Positions 1-8,253 of a stretch of DNA of 64,000 nt are shown in pieces; within the stretch, counting starts at the first letter, position 1; each line of letters begins with the position of its first letter. The position numbers and the translations under genes were made by a program. Under the pieces are notes generated by a model that was given only the letters and a program-made list of their open reading frames with translations, was not told the DNA's origin and did no database searches. Source of the stretch: Limnocylindrus sp040397235 (GTDB taxonomy: Bacteria; Chloroflexota; Limnocylindria; Limnocylindrales; Limnocylindraceae); NCBI GenBank assembly GCA_040397235.1, contig JBBAWH010000002.1:62001-126000 (forward strand), given 5' to 3'.

Positions 1-241
1 CGATCAGGATCTCTGCGCCAGGGCGCACCTGTGGTGCAAGCTCGCGCGCGATGCTCTTCAGTCGACGGCGGATGCGATTGCGCACCACGGCGTTCCCTAC
101 CTTGCGGCTCGTTGCGATGCCGAGTCGGAGTGACGCGGTGCCCTCTGTGACGGCGACGGTGCGATGGCGAACGCCGAGCAGCGGCGTGGTAGCGCCGGGT
201 GCGGCGCTCAGCGCGGCGAAGTCAGAGGGGGTGCGCAACAT
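1..241 (-). CDS. rnpA: RNase P protein component, 3' end cut by window edge
   Basis: Protein subunit of RNase P, which binds the catalytic RNA and helps remove 5' leaders from tRNA precursors. Reading the minus strand from ATG at 241 gives MLRTPSDFAAL, then a region ending in the family signature RKVGNAVVRNRIRRRLK. About 80 residues are visible; the remaining C-terminus lies beyond base 1. The start is the only ATG/GTG in frame after the rpmH stop 36 bases upstream; no clear ribosome binding site precedes it. It follows rpmH in the usual rpmH-rnpA order, divergent from dnaA. Confidence 0.93.
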   Translation of the reverse strand, partial: MLRTPSDFAALSAAPGATTPLLGVRHRTVAVTEGTASLRLGIATSRKVGNAVVRNRIRRRLKSIARELAPQVRPGAEILI

Positions 242-276
242 GTCGATGCTGCTGGGGCGTGTACGCGCCGCCTTGA

Positions 277-411
277 TCAGACGGTGAGGCGCTTGCGACC
301 ACGTGCGCGGCGTCGGGCAAGAACCCGGCGGCCGGACGTTGTCGACATGCGCTTACGGAATCCGTGCTCGCGGAACCGCTGGCGCTTCTTCGGCTGATAT
401 GTTCGCTTCAT
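277..411 (-). CDS. rpmH: 50S ribosomal protein L34
   Basis: L34 is a small, basic large-subunit ribosomal protein. The minus strand from ATG at 411 encodes exactly 44 residues beginning MKRTYQPKKRQRFREHGF and ending GRKRLTV, the standard L34 pattern and length. It is first in the rpmH-rnpA operon and divergent from dnaA, a very common arrangement at bacterial origins. A sigma70-type promoter lies about 120 bases upstream. Confidence 0.97.
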   Translation of the reverse strand: MKRTYQPKKRQRFREHGFRKRMSTTSGRRVLARRRARGRKRLTV

Positions 412-528
412 TGGTATCGCTCCGATCCGGTGGTCTCAAGTGCCACGGTTGCCTTCGTCGGCGGTGGCCCCCAAGGGGTTCTTCCTAGTTTTCACTCAGG
501 CCGCGAGGAGGGCGGTTCTGAGAGGGGA

Positions 529-558
529 AGTATCGTTCCTCGCAGGCGGCGGTGTCAA
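529..558 (-). promoter_or_regulatory. Probable rpmH-rnpA promoter
   Basis: On the minus strand, TTGACA (558 to 553) is followed after 18 bases by GATACT (534 to 529). The -35 is perfect and the -10 matches 5 of 6 positions. It points toward rpmH, leaving an untranslated leader of about 110 bases. Assignment is by consensus only. Confidence 0.55.
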
Positions 559-588
559 TTGCTGCCCCTGTAACGGGGATTTAGCCAG

Positions 589-605
589 ATACCCCTAGGG
601 GGTAT
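589..605. promoter_or_regulatory. CsoR-type inverted repeat between rpmH and dnaA
   Basis: ATACCCCTAGGGGGTAT has 7-base arms (ATACCCC/GGGGTAT) around a 3-base centre. This resembles the G/C-tract dyads bound by CsoR-family copper sensors. A csoR gene lies at 45047-45376, and a related but weaker sequence overlaps its start. The site is about 30 bases upstream of the rpmH -35 box and 24 bases before the proposed dnaA -35, so either direction could be regulated. Binding is inferred. Confidence 0.35.
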
Positions 606-628
606 CCAAAATCGGGGTGAGTCTGGGG

Positions 629-656
629 TTGCAGGAAGCACCGTGGGTGCTATTCT
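629..656 (+). promoter_or_regulatory. dnaA: Possible dnaA promoter with dyad in the spacer
   Basis: TTGCAG (629-634), a 16-base spacer and TATTCT (651-656) form a plausible weak sigma70-type promoter facing dnaA. The spacer contains the perfect inverted repeat AGCACC-GTG-GGTGCT (636-650), placed where a repressor could occlude RNA polymerase. The predicted transcript would begin near 663 and carry a leader of about 190 bases. Confidence 0.35.
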
Positions 657-662
657 CCGCCT

Positions 663-853
663 CCCCATAAAGGGCCTGATCGACATCACACCGTCGATTG
701 GTCTCTCTCGCGGGGCTGTGGGAGGGGCTGGCGTAAGCCGGTCAGCACAGACTCAATCTTGCACCAGGGTGGTACCGCCGACTCCTCGGCGACTCGCCCT
801 TCTGCCGCAGTGTTGGTGGCGTACACCAACGGGACAAAGGGGGGCGCTGCGGA
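663..853 (+). ncRNA. Structured dnaA leader with T-box-like motif (candidate)
   Basis: The rest of the 412-853 intergenic stretch holds no convincing gene. It does hold RNA-like structure: a hairpin CTGGC-GTAA-GCCGG with a GNRA tetraloop near 729-742, and AGGGTGGTACCGCC at 766-779. The latter matches 13 of 14 positions of the T-box consensus AGGGTGGNACCGCG. Downstream CGCCCTT (795-801) can pair either with the AGGG of the T-box motif or with the G-rich ribosome binding site before dnaA (836-844). That is the switching logic of translational T-boxes. A canonical Stem I with specifier loop was not demonstrated, so this is a candidate only. Confidence 0.3.
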
Positions 854-2293
854 ATGGATCAACGACAGGTCTGGCGTGCGGTCCTCGGAGAGCTGGAGAT
901 CAGCCTCTCGCAGGCCACCTTCGAGACCTGGTTCCGTCGCACCGCACTCCTTCGTGTCGACGAGTCGACTGCCACCTTTGCTGTCGGCGTTCAGTCCGGA
1001 TTCGCAAAAGATTGGGTTGATGAGCGCTATCGCTCCCTGATCGCACAAACGTTGGCGAAGGTTGTTGGCTACAGCGTGACGCTTTCAGTCGAGGTGGTGA
1101 GCGACGCTGAGCTCGACGCGCACGGCGCACTCGCCGCGAAGGGGAAGGGTGTCGCCTCTGCCGATACGGCACCGCGTGTCACCGCACCACAAGAGAGCGT
1201 GCGCATCATTGATCGTGATGTGCCAGCGCGTGCAACGAACTTGAATCCTCGCTACACATTCGCGACGTATGTTGTTGGCGCAGCGAACCGTCTCGCACAC
1301 GCAGCATCGCTCTCTGTATCCGAGCGGCCTGGCGGCGCATACAATCCACTCTTCTTGTACGGCGGCACCGGCCTCGGCAAGACACACCTGTTGCACGCCA
1401 TTGGCAACGCCATTGGCAACGCTGTTGCTGAGCGCTCGCCGAAGCGCCAGGTGCTCTACATCACAGGCGAAGCGTTCACGAATGAGTTCATCACCAGCAT
1501 TCAGCAGGGTGGCACAGAGGCATTCCGTTCGCGCTTCCGCAAGATCGATGTGTTGCTTATTGATGACATTCAATTCCTCGCCGATAAGGAGCGCACGCAG
1601 GAAGAGTTCTTCCACACCTTCAACGCGCTGCACTCCGCCGGGAAGCAGATTGTGTTGACGTCGGATCGCACACCGAAAGAGATCTCGTTGCTCGAGGAGC
1701 GCCTTCGCTCGCGATTTGAGTGGGGCCTCATCGCCGACATCTCGTCACCAGATCTTGAGACGCGCATTGCAATCTTGCGCGCCAAGGCGGAAGAGAGTGG
1801 CGTCATCGTTGCAAACGATGTTGTCGAGCAGGTTGCGCGCCGCGTGCAGAGCAACGTGCGTGAGCTTGAAGGCGCACTAACGCGACTTGTCGCTGTTGGT
1901 CGACTCAGCGGCATGCCGGTCACAATGGAGCTCGCGGCGCGCGTACTGAACGAGGCTGTCTATCCAAACCCGAAGCGCATCCTTGAGCCAGAGCAGGTGG
2001 TCGCCACCGTTGCCGAGCACTTCAGCCTGACGGTTGAGCAGCTCCGTGGACCGAAGCGCGATCGAGAGATTGTGACCCCACGGCAGATCGCGGCGTACCT
2101 CTCCCGTGAGGAGACCGACGCCTCACTCGTTCGCATTGGGGCCGCCTTGGGCGGTCGCGACCACTCGACCATCATTCACGCCTGCACCAAGATTGAACGG
2201 GAGATGGGCTACGACGGCGAGCTGCGCCGAGAGGTTGCCTTGCTGCGCGAAGCTCTGCTTCGCCTCGGCCAAGGGGTTGCCGCCCGCTCGTAA
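854..2293 (+). CDS. dnaA: Chromosomal replication initiator protein DnaA
   Basis: DnaA binds DnaA boxes at oriC, opens the duplex and loads the helicase. The protein has 479 residues: N-terminal domain I (about 1-85), a linker, the AAA+ domain beginning near NPRYTF (131), Walker A GGTGLGKT (170-177), Walker B LLIDD (234-238), and the C-terminal DNA-binding domain with the DnaA signature GGRDHSTIIHAC (433 on). Length is normal for the family. A G-rich ribosome binding site (AAAGGGGGG) lies 9 bases before the ATG. Just after Walker A, a 12-base tandem duplication (1397-1420) encodes IGNAIGNA. The likely origin follows directly downstream. Confidence 0.98.
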   Translation: MDQRQVWRAVLGELEISLSQATFETWFRRTALLRVDESTATFAVGVQSGFAKDWVDERYRSLIAQTLAKVVGYSVTLSVEVVSDAELDAHGALAAKGKGVASADTAPRVTAPQESVRIIDRDVPARATNLNPRYTFATYVVGAANRLAHAASLSVSERPGGAYNPLFLYGGTGLGKTHLLHAIGNAIGNAVAERSPKRQVLYITGEAFTNEFITSIQQGGTEAFRSRFRKIDVLLIDDIQFLADKERTQEEFFHTFNALHSAGKQIVLTSDRTPKEISLLEERLRSRFEWGLIADISSPDLETRIAILRAKAEESGVIVANDVVEQVARRVQSNVRELEGALTRLVAVGRLSGMPVTMELAARVLNEAVYPNPKRILEPEQVVATVAEHFSLTVEQLRGPKRDREIVTPRQIAAYLSREETDASLVRIGAALGGRDHSTIIHACTKIEREMGYDGELRREVALLREALLRLGQGVAARS

Positions 2294-2604
2294 CCTCCGC
2301 TACAGGTGTGGAAATCTCGTGGATAAGACCCCTTTAGGTGTGGTTTTGTGGGGGTTTTTCCAGGAGGGTGTGAAGAGAGGTGTGGGTAACCTGGTGTGGT
2401 TCTCCGCAAGGTCTCCCCAGCTTAGGGGGTGCCTCAGGGGGCCGGGTGAGGGTTCTCCACGCGGAGAGGGGCCCTTCCCACGGCCCGTTTGTGCGAAGGT
2501 GAGCACGGCTCTCCGCGCCGCCCACAGTACTAATACGGTGATGACGAGTTAAAACAACTAAGACACTATTACCCTAGAGACGGAACCTATATGTGGAGGA
2601 ACCG
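2294..2604. other. Probable origin of replication (oriC)
   Basis: This 311-base gap between dnaA and dnaN contains a cluster of DnaA-box-like 9-mers in one orientation, compared with TGTGGATAA: 2307-2315 (7/9), 2318-2326 (CGTGGATAA, 8/9) and 2381-2389 (TGTGGGTAA, 8/9). Weaker matches lie near 2339 and 2395. An unusually A+T-rich stretch at about 2533-2592 could serve as the unwinding element. Location between dnaA and dnaN and the divergence of rpmH both fit. The dnaN ribosome binding site GGAGGA lies at its right end. Confidence 0.7.
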
Positions 2605-3720
2605 ATGAAGCTCTCAGCAATCCAGGAGCACCTAGCCCGCGGACTCGCCATCGTTGGCCATGCCGTGGCGACCCGCAACACCCTGCCAATCCTGTCGAAC
2701 GTCTACCTCGGCACCGAGGATGGCGGGCTTCGCCTTGTCGCCACAAACCTCGACATTGCGATCACCCACTGGGTTCCAGCGAAGGTTGAAGAGAAGGGCT
2801 CCACCACCATCCCGGCCCGGCTGCTCGCCGATGTGGTGAACGGCCTACCGAACGAGAAGATCGACCTCTCACTCCTTACTGACGGGCGCGTGCAGATCAA
2901 GTGCGGCCAGAACGCCTCACACCTTCGCGCCACACCCGCCGACGACTACCCACCGGTGGGCGCCGCCAGCGAGCGACCAACAGCGCGCATCACCCAGAAG
3001 GCGCTGAAGGCCGCACTTGAGTCGACCGTCTTCGCCGCCGCTGGTGACGAGGCGCGACCGATCCTCACCGGCGTGCTGACAAAGTTCACCGGCGAGAAGG
3101 CGACATTCGCTGCCGCCGACAACTATCGCATCGCCGTTGCTGGTGCACCGCTCGCAGAGGCGGCCTCAGAGACAAGCCTGATCGTGCCCGCTCGGTCATA
3201 TGCAGAGCTGTTGCGCCTCCTCTCCGATGTTGAAGATCTTGTTGAGATCACATTCACCCCAACGAAGAACCAGCTGCAATTCAAGCTTGGCGACACCATG
3301 TTGGTGAGCCGTCTGATCGAGGGGCAGTTCCCAAACTTCCAGCAGGTTGTTCCAACAAGCCACACTACTAAGGTGACGCTTGACCGAGACAGCTTCCTCT
3401 CAGCGGTAAAACTGGCGCAGGTTGTTGCCGACGCATCAGCGCACATCGTGCGCTTTGCAATCTCCACCACCGGTGGCGGCGCTATCGACATCACCGCAGC
3501 GGCGGATGTTGGTGACCACGCGGCACACATCGAGGCGAAGGTTGAGGGCGAGGGGACAACGATCGCATTCAACGCGAAGTATCTTGTTGATGTGCTCTCA
3601 CGCGTTGAGGCCGATCAATTCTCACTCGAGCTCACCGGCCCTGTCGCACCTGGGTTGCTTCGCCCGCTTGACGGTCGCGACTACCTGCACGTTGTGATGC
3701 CGGTGCGCACGCCCTCCTGA
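2605..3720 (+). CDS. dnaN: DNA polymerase III beta subunit (sliding clamp)
   Basis: The beta clamp encircles DNA and tethers polymerase III; two subunits form the ring. The product from ATG 2605 has 371 residues starting MKLSAIQEHLARGL, the usual clamp length, and ends with the family-typical YLHVVMPVR near the C-terminus. ATG 2605 was preferred over an in-frame GTG at 2593 because GGAGGA at 2595-2600 sits 4 bases before it and would be inside the longer reading frame. It is followed by recF after 31 bases, the standard origin order. Confidence 0.97.
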   Translation: MKLSAIQEHLARGLAIVGHAVATRNTLPILSNVYLGTEDGGLRLVATNLDIAITHWVPAKVEEKGSTTIPARLLADVVNGLPNEKIDLSLLTDGRVQIKCGQNASHLRATPADDYPPVGAASERPTARITQKALKAALESTVFAAAGDEARPILTGVLTKFTGEKATFAAADNYRIAVAGAPLAEAASETSLIVPARSYAELLRLLSDVEDLVEITFTPTKNQLQFKLGDTMLVSRLIEGQFPNFQQVVPTSHTTKVTLDRDSFLSAVKLAQVVADASAHIVRFAISTTGGGAIDITAAADVGDHAAHIEAKVEGEGTTIAFNAKYLVDVLSRVEADQFSLELTGPVAPGLLRPLDGRDYLHVVMPVRTPS

Positions 3721-3751
3721 CCCGCACCGCTCGCGAAGGCGCGGCGCAGCA

Positions 3752-4906
3752 ATGATTGAGAGCGTGCGACTTCACCAGGTGCGAAGCTGGGCCGACGGCA
3801 GCGTTGCGCTAACGCCAGGGACACACATCTTTTGGGGTGAGAACGGCGCAGGGAAGACCACCATCCTTGAGGCGTGCATCATTGCCGCGACCGGGCGCTC
3901 GCACCGCGCAGGTGCGCTGCGCGAAGTGATCGCCGGCGACGGTGACCAGGCGGCCATCACAGTCACGGTGCGCGATGAAGGCACCGACCCCACCGACACA
4001 CTTGCGCAGTCAACGCTCGGCGTGGAGATCTCGCGCGCGGGGCGAGCGAAACACCTACTGAACGGAATTCCGCGCACCACAGCGGCCCTAGGAGAGCGGC
4101 TGCGCGTCGCGGCATTTGTTCCTGAAGAGACCGGCCTCGTTGTTGGCGCGCCAGCCGTGCGCCGCGGGCTGCTCGACCGTGTTGCGTCGCAGTGGCAGCG
4201 CGGGTACGAGGCAACCCTGACACGCTATGAACGTGCGCTCCGTCAACGCAACCGCCTGCTCAAAGATGCGCTTGAGGCCGACGGCGCCGCACGCCGCGCC
4301 ATCGCGAGCGAGATGCGCCCATGGACCGAGATGCTGATCACTACCGGGTCAGAGGTGGTGGCCGGCCGCCTCGCCCTCCTTGCAGCGCTCGCCCCAGTTC
4401 TCTCGGCAACGCACCGTGAGGTTGCGCCAAGCGAAGCCGAACTTGAAACGCACTACCTTTCGCGCGAGGGGTACCGCCCCGACGAATCCGCAAGCGAATG
4501 CGCGACGCGCCTTGCGGAGACGTTTGACCAGACCGCCGAGACAGAGGGCTATCAGGGATACACACTGGTCGGCCCACACCGCGACGACATCGCCTTCCAC
4601 GTTGGCGGGAGCGACATCGCCCCAACAGCGTCACGCGGGCAGCAGCGCAGCCTCCTTCTCGCGCTCCTCTTCGCTGAGATCAAGCTGCTCACCGACGAGC
4701 ACGGCCACCCGCCGGTCCTCTTACTCGACGACGCGTTCTCCGAACTTGACCCGCAACGCCGCGAACACCTGGTGGCGCGCATCGCCGCGCTACCGCAGAG
4801 CATCATTACGGCGACCGCACTCGAAGACTTAGCCCCCAGCCTCGTGGCGCAGGCGACCTCGCGCGAGATCCAGCGGGGCCCACAGGGCAGCAGCGTGACA
4901 GCGTGA
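3752..4906 (+). CDS. recF: DNA replication and repair protein RecF
   Basis: RecF is an SMC-like ATPase that, with RecO and RecR, loads RecA at single-strand gaps. The 384-residue product begins MIESVRLHQVRSW and has Walker A GENGAGKT at about residues 29-36. Near the C-terminus is the ABC-type Walker B/D-loop region LLLDDAFSELDPQRRE. Length and order after dnaN are typical. The stop overlaps the GTG start of the next gene by four bases, so the two are probably translationally coupled. Confidence 0.95.
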   Translation: MIESVRLHQVRSWADGSVALTPGTHIFWGENGAGKTTILEACIIAATGRSHRAGALREVIAGDGDQAAITVTVRDEGTDPTDTLAQSTLGVEISRAGRAKHLLNGIPRTTAALGERLRVAAFVPEETGLVVGAPAVRRGLLDRVASQWQRGYEATLTRYERALRQRNRLLKDALEADGAARRAIASEMRPWTEMLITTGSEVVAGRLALLAALAPVLSATHREVAPSEAELETHYLSREGYRPDESASECATRLAETFDQTAETEGYQGYTLVGPHRDDIAFHVGGSDIAPTASRGQQRSLLLALLFAEIKLLTDEHGHPPVLLLDDAFSELDPQRREHLVARIAALPQSIITATALEDLAPSLVAQATSREIQRGPQGSSVTA

Positions 4907-5244
4907 GCACGAAACGCACGCGAAAGGGGCGGCCAGAGGGGCTCGCTGGCCTACTCCCCGAAGCGGCACGCGCCCTCGGTTTTGAAGAGGAGCTTCGGTT
5001 CGCGCGAACGATGGGCGTCTTCGGTGACCTCCTGCGCGAAGTGGCGCCACACCTCGCCCCCGTCAGCCACCTTGTTGCGATCGAGCGCGGCCGGCTCATT
5101 GTTGAAGCACGGAACCCCGTGGCGGCGCAGGAGCTACACCTTCGCGGCGCAGAGCTCGCCCGCGCCTTTAGCGAGCGACCCGGCGGAGAACGCTCGATTG
5201 GCCTAACGGTACGGATCGCCATCTCAGGCAGTGAGCAAGACTGA
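4903..5244 (+). CDS. dciA: DciA-like DUF721 protein, helicase-loading factor family
   Basis: DUF721/DciA proteins are the ancestral loaders of the replicative helicase DnaB in bacteria lacking DnaC/DnaI. The 113-residue product starts at GTG 4903, overlapping recF by four bases. It carries the compact KH-like DUF721 core (VSHLVAIERGRLIVEARNPV, then a helix LHLRGAELARAF). The position downstream of recF is typical in Actinobacteria and Chloroflexota. In many genomes gyrB follows; here it does not. Confidence 0.8.
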   Translation: MSTKRTRKGRPEGLAGLLPEAARALGFEEELRFARTMGVFGDLLREVAPHLAPVSHLVAIERGRLIVEARNPVAAQELHLRGAELARAFSERPGGERSIGLTVRIAISGSEQD

Positions 5245-5259
5245 GCGTATTCTCAACAC

Positions 5260-7746
5260 ATGGACCAGACCGAACAGACCATTCACCCTGCAGTACTAAC
5301 CGCTGCCGAGCCAGCGTTTGGTCCAGGCTGGCTCCTGCTTGCACGCACGCCGAAGGGGCCGTCTGAGGAGCGCGTACTCGGCACACGCGCCTTACTTATT
5401 TCGCTCGTCGGCGCGACAGCGGCGCAGCTCCAAAAAGCTGCTAACGAAACACTTGACCTCTTTGACAGAGACGCGTCGGCCAGTCCCGCGGAGCGAGCGC
5501 GTCGCGCGCTCACCGCTGCACAGAAGCGACTCGGCGAGAGCGTCGCAGTTGGGCTCGTCGCCCTATCGCGTAACGAGGTCCTCGTAGCGCGCACTAGCGG
5601 CGTGGCGATTGCCGCACGGCGAACGACAGAGGGCCGCATGTCAACAATCATGTTGCCCGACGACGCGCCTGGTGCATCGTCGCGCACGCTTGAGCGCGGC
5701 GGGATCTCAGCGACACGGCTCTCGATGTCCCCAAAAGATCGCGTCGCGCTGGCGATCACGTCGGAAGATGCGATACGCGCAGTCAAAGCCCACACCCCTG
5801 TGAGCGGCGTACTTGCACCACTCGCTTACACAGCTGTGCTCCTCGAGGTGCTTCTGCCAGTGCGAAAGGCTGTTCAGTGGGCGGCGCCAGACTCCGACAC
5901 GCTGATCAACGTTCCGACCGATCCAGTAGCAGTCGCAAAGATCAACGCGCGCACACGCTGGGAGGAGGGAAACCTTGAGCGCGAGGCGCGCATCGCCGCT
6001 GCAAAACCAGTGGCGCCAAAGGCCGATCCGAATCGGCCAGACGCGCAGACACGGCCGTATGAACCAATTGACACCGCAGCACAGGCGGTGATTGATGCGC
6101 GACGCCCAAGCACACGAAGCGGGACGGAGGCACGTGCGCGAGGGAAGGCTCAACCGCCACCGGCGCGCGACCAGCGCACAAGCGATGCAGTGCGAGCGGC
6201 GCAAGAGACTGCGCGCGCGGAGGCGCGACTGCGCGCAGAGCATCGCAGCGCAGCAGAGCCACGAGTTGAGCGATCGTGGCGAGAGCGCGCCGCAACGTCA
6301 ACGTCGTTCTGGCAGCGCGCCGCTGCGCGCATCGCAAACGAGATTGAGCGCCGAGCACCATGGCTAACAGTCACCCCAGCTGAGCCAACGCTCCGCGCAG
6401 CGACGGGGAGCGACGAGCAGGCAGAGCACGAAGTTCAGCGCACACGTCGACGCCGCTCAGCCGCAATCCTTCTCGCCGCGGTGTTGGTCGCCGGGGTCGG
6501 CGGCGCAACTGCACTCGTGCTAAACGGATCAACTCCGGAGCTGGACGCTGCGGCGAAGGCCCGCGAGGCCCTACGAAGTGCGGAGATCGGTATCGGTGAA
6601 GCGCTTGATCCCCAGACCAACCTTCTTGTGAACGACCCAGCGCGCGCGAAGAGCCTCCTGCTCACCGCCGTTGGCAACCTGAATCTTGCAGAGACTGGAG
6701 GCGGCCCGCTCGCCCGAATCACGATGCTACGAACAGAGGCGGCAGAGACGCTCAATAAGATTTTCCTGGTGAACAACACGGCCCCGATCGAGCTCTTCGA
6801 CTTTGAGGCGGCGGGCGCAACAGTTGAGATCCAGGCGATCGTCCAGGGGCCAGACGGCCTGCCGTATGTCATCGACAAGGTGACGGGCGCGGTATACCGA
6901 ATTGATGCCGAGCGCGGCCGTGCAACCGTTGTGTACCAGCCAGGGTTTGACCTCTACGGCACGCGCACGGGGCGCGCACTACTCATCACCGCCTCTGGGC
7001 CCGACCTCGTGGTGTTTGATGCCTCCTCCAACCTATGGCGCTGGCGCCCCTCCGACGGAGCCGGCAAGGGGACGCTGGTCAAGCTTCGCGTTCGCGACGG
7101 CGAGCTGTGGGGGAGCGACGTCAAGGCGATTGTCGGATTCGCAGCCGACCCAGGGACTGGGCTCTACCGCCTCTACGTCGTTGACCCCTCGGCACGTCAG
7201 ATCTTGCGGTACCAGCCAGCCCCCGACGGCACGGGCTACCCCGCCGCCCCAACGGCGTATCTGATCAACCCGATGTCGCTGGGCACCATGACGGGCATCG
7301 CGATCGACGGCGATGTCTATATGACGAGCGGCGGTGCGCTGCGCCGCTACTCAGGCGGTGCGCCAGACGAGTGGACCCCAGCAGAGATTGGCGACGAGCT
7401 ACTGCGGCCCCTGCTCACCCCAACGGTCGTGATGTCCGCGGGGGCGAGCCGAACAGGGATCATCTACGTCTGGGATAGCAGCGCACACCGAGTGATCGCG
7501 TACAGCAAGGCGTCGTCCGGCGCCATGCTCGCGCAGTACGTCATTAGTGATCAAGCCGACCAAATCGGTGAGATTCTCGGCGGATACATCCTCCCCGCAT
7601 CTGATGGCGGGGCACCAACGTTTGTCTGGGCTGAGGCGGGACGCGTTCGTAGCGCCGTCCTTGGGAAACCGATTACACAAGAGCCAGGGGCGAGCGTTGG
7701 CCCAACTCCTGATCCTGTTATCGAGACCCCGATTCCTACGCCGTAA
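5260..7746 (+). CDS. Membrane-anchored protein with degenerate PPM-like N-terminus and propeller-like C-terminus
   Basis: This 828-residue protein has three visible parts. Residues 1-230 faintly resemble a PP2C/PPM phosphatase fold (for example SVAVGLVALSRNEVLVARTSG), but I see no conserved metal-binding aspartates. Residues 230-395 are Ala/Arg-rich and probably disordered. One transmembrane helix lies at about 400-422 (AAILLAAVLVAGVGGATAL). Residues 440-800 contain repeated hydrophobic blocks such as GLPYVIDKVTGAVYRID and LYRLYVVDPSARQILRY, typical of NHL/beta-propeller blades. Basic residues precede the helix, so the propeller should lie outside. The C-terminus is Pro/Thr-rich. It starts 15 bases after dciA. 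Function unknown. Confidence 0.6.
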   Translation: MDQTEQTIHPAVLTAAEPAFGPGWLLLARTPKGPSEERVLGTRALLISLVGATAAQLQKAANETLDLFDRDASASPAERARRALTAAQKRLGESVAVGLVALSRNEVLVARTSGVAIAARRTTEGRMSTIMLPDDAPGASSRTLERGGISATRLSMSPKDRVALAITSEDAIRAVKAHTPVSGVLAPLAYTAVLLEVLLPVRKAVQWAAPDSDTLINVPTDPVAVAKINARTRWEEGNLEREARIAAAKPVAPKADPNRPDAQTRPYEPIDTAAQAVIDARRPSTRSGTEARARGKAQPPPARDQRTSDAVRAAQETARAEARLRAEHRSAAEPRVERSWRERAATSTSFWQRAAARIANEIERRAPWLTVTPAEPTLRAATGSDEQAEHEVQRTRRRRSAAILLAAVLVAGVGGATALVLNGSTPELDAAAKAREALRSAEIGIGEALDPQTNLLVNDPARAKSLLLTAVGNLNLAETGGGPLARITMLRTEAAETLNKIFLVNNTAPIELFDFEAAGATVEIQAIVQGPDGLPYVIDKVTGAVYRIDAERGRATVVYQPGFDLYGTRTGRALLITASGPDLVVFDASSNLWRWRPSDGAGKGTLVKLRVRDGELWGSDVKAIVGFAADPGTGLYRLYVVDPSARQILRYQPAPDGTGYPAAPTAYLINPMSLGTMTGIAIDGDVYMTSGGALRRYSGGAPDEWTPAEIGDELLRPLLTPTVVMSAGASRTGIIYVWDSSAHRVIAYSKASSGAMLAQYVISDQADQIGEILGGYILPASDGGAPTFVWAEAGRVRSAVLGKPITQEPGASVGPTPDPVIETPIPTP

Positions 7747-7764
7747 GCGTGCGATCATAGAGCG

Positions 7765-8253
7765 ATGGAACTACGACGCGCGGTGGTTGAGGGGGTGCGC
7801 ATCCAGATGATCTCTGGGACGCACGTGCTACTCCTACGCGACGCCGAAGAGGCACGCTACCTGCCGATTCCGATTGGGCCCAACGAGGCCAGCGCCATCG
7901 CCTATCACCTTCAGGGGATCACACCAGAACGACCACTCACGCATGACACTGCACTCCGCGCCATTCGCGCCCTAGGGGCGACACTGCGCGAGGTGCGCAT
8001 CATTGAAGTCCGTGAAGAGACGTTCCGCGCGCGGATGGTGATGGTTGCCCCAAGCGGCGAAGAGGCTGAGCTAGATGCACGGCCGAGTGATGCAGTCGCA
8101 CTCGCGCTACGTGCCGAGGCTCCAATCTTTATCTCAGCAGAACTGCTTTCAGCCGAAGGGATCGTTCCAGAGGCCGCTGAAGAGGAGCGGCTCTCACTCT
8201 TTCGTGACTTCGTTAACTCGCTCGACGGCGAGGAGCCACCGGCAGCGCGCTAA
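7765..8253 (+). CDS. Bifunctional nuclease (BFN/DUF151) domain protein
   Basis: The 162-residue product matches the DUF151 family, known as bifunctional nucleases (DNase and RNase activity shown in plants) and present in many bacteria and archaea, where the role is unclear. Characteristic elements are YLPIPIGPNEASAIAYHLQG (about 32-51), the THDTALRAI helix, and ELDARPSDAVALALRAEAPI (about 107-126). It starts 18 bases after the previous gene. Its stop codon overlaps the convergent glycosyltransferase stop by four bases. Confidence 0.85.
   Translation: MELRRAVVEGVRIQMISGTHVLLLRDAEEARYLPIPIGPNEASAIAYHLQGITPERPLTHDTALRAIRALGATLREVRIIEVREETFRARMVMVAPSGEEAELDARPSDAVALALRAEAPIFISAELLSAEGIVPEAAEEERLSLFRDFVNSLDGEEPPAAR

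Noticed and set aside
564..577. CCCC-TGTAAC-GGGG as a terminator for a rightward transcript
   Set aside because: Only four base pairs and no T-run; it lies between divergent promoters where no transcript should end.
643..1020. 125-residue open frame upstream of and overlapping dnaA
   Set aside because: Overlaps the dnaA N-terminus in another frame, lacks a family match, and falls on the structured leader.
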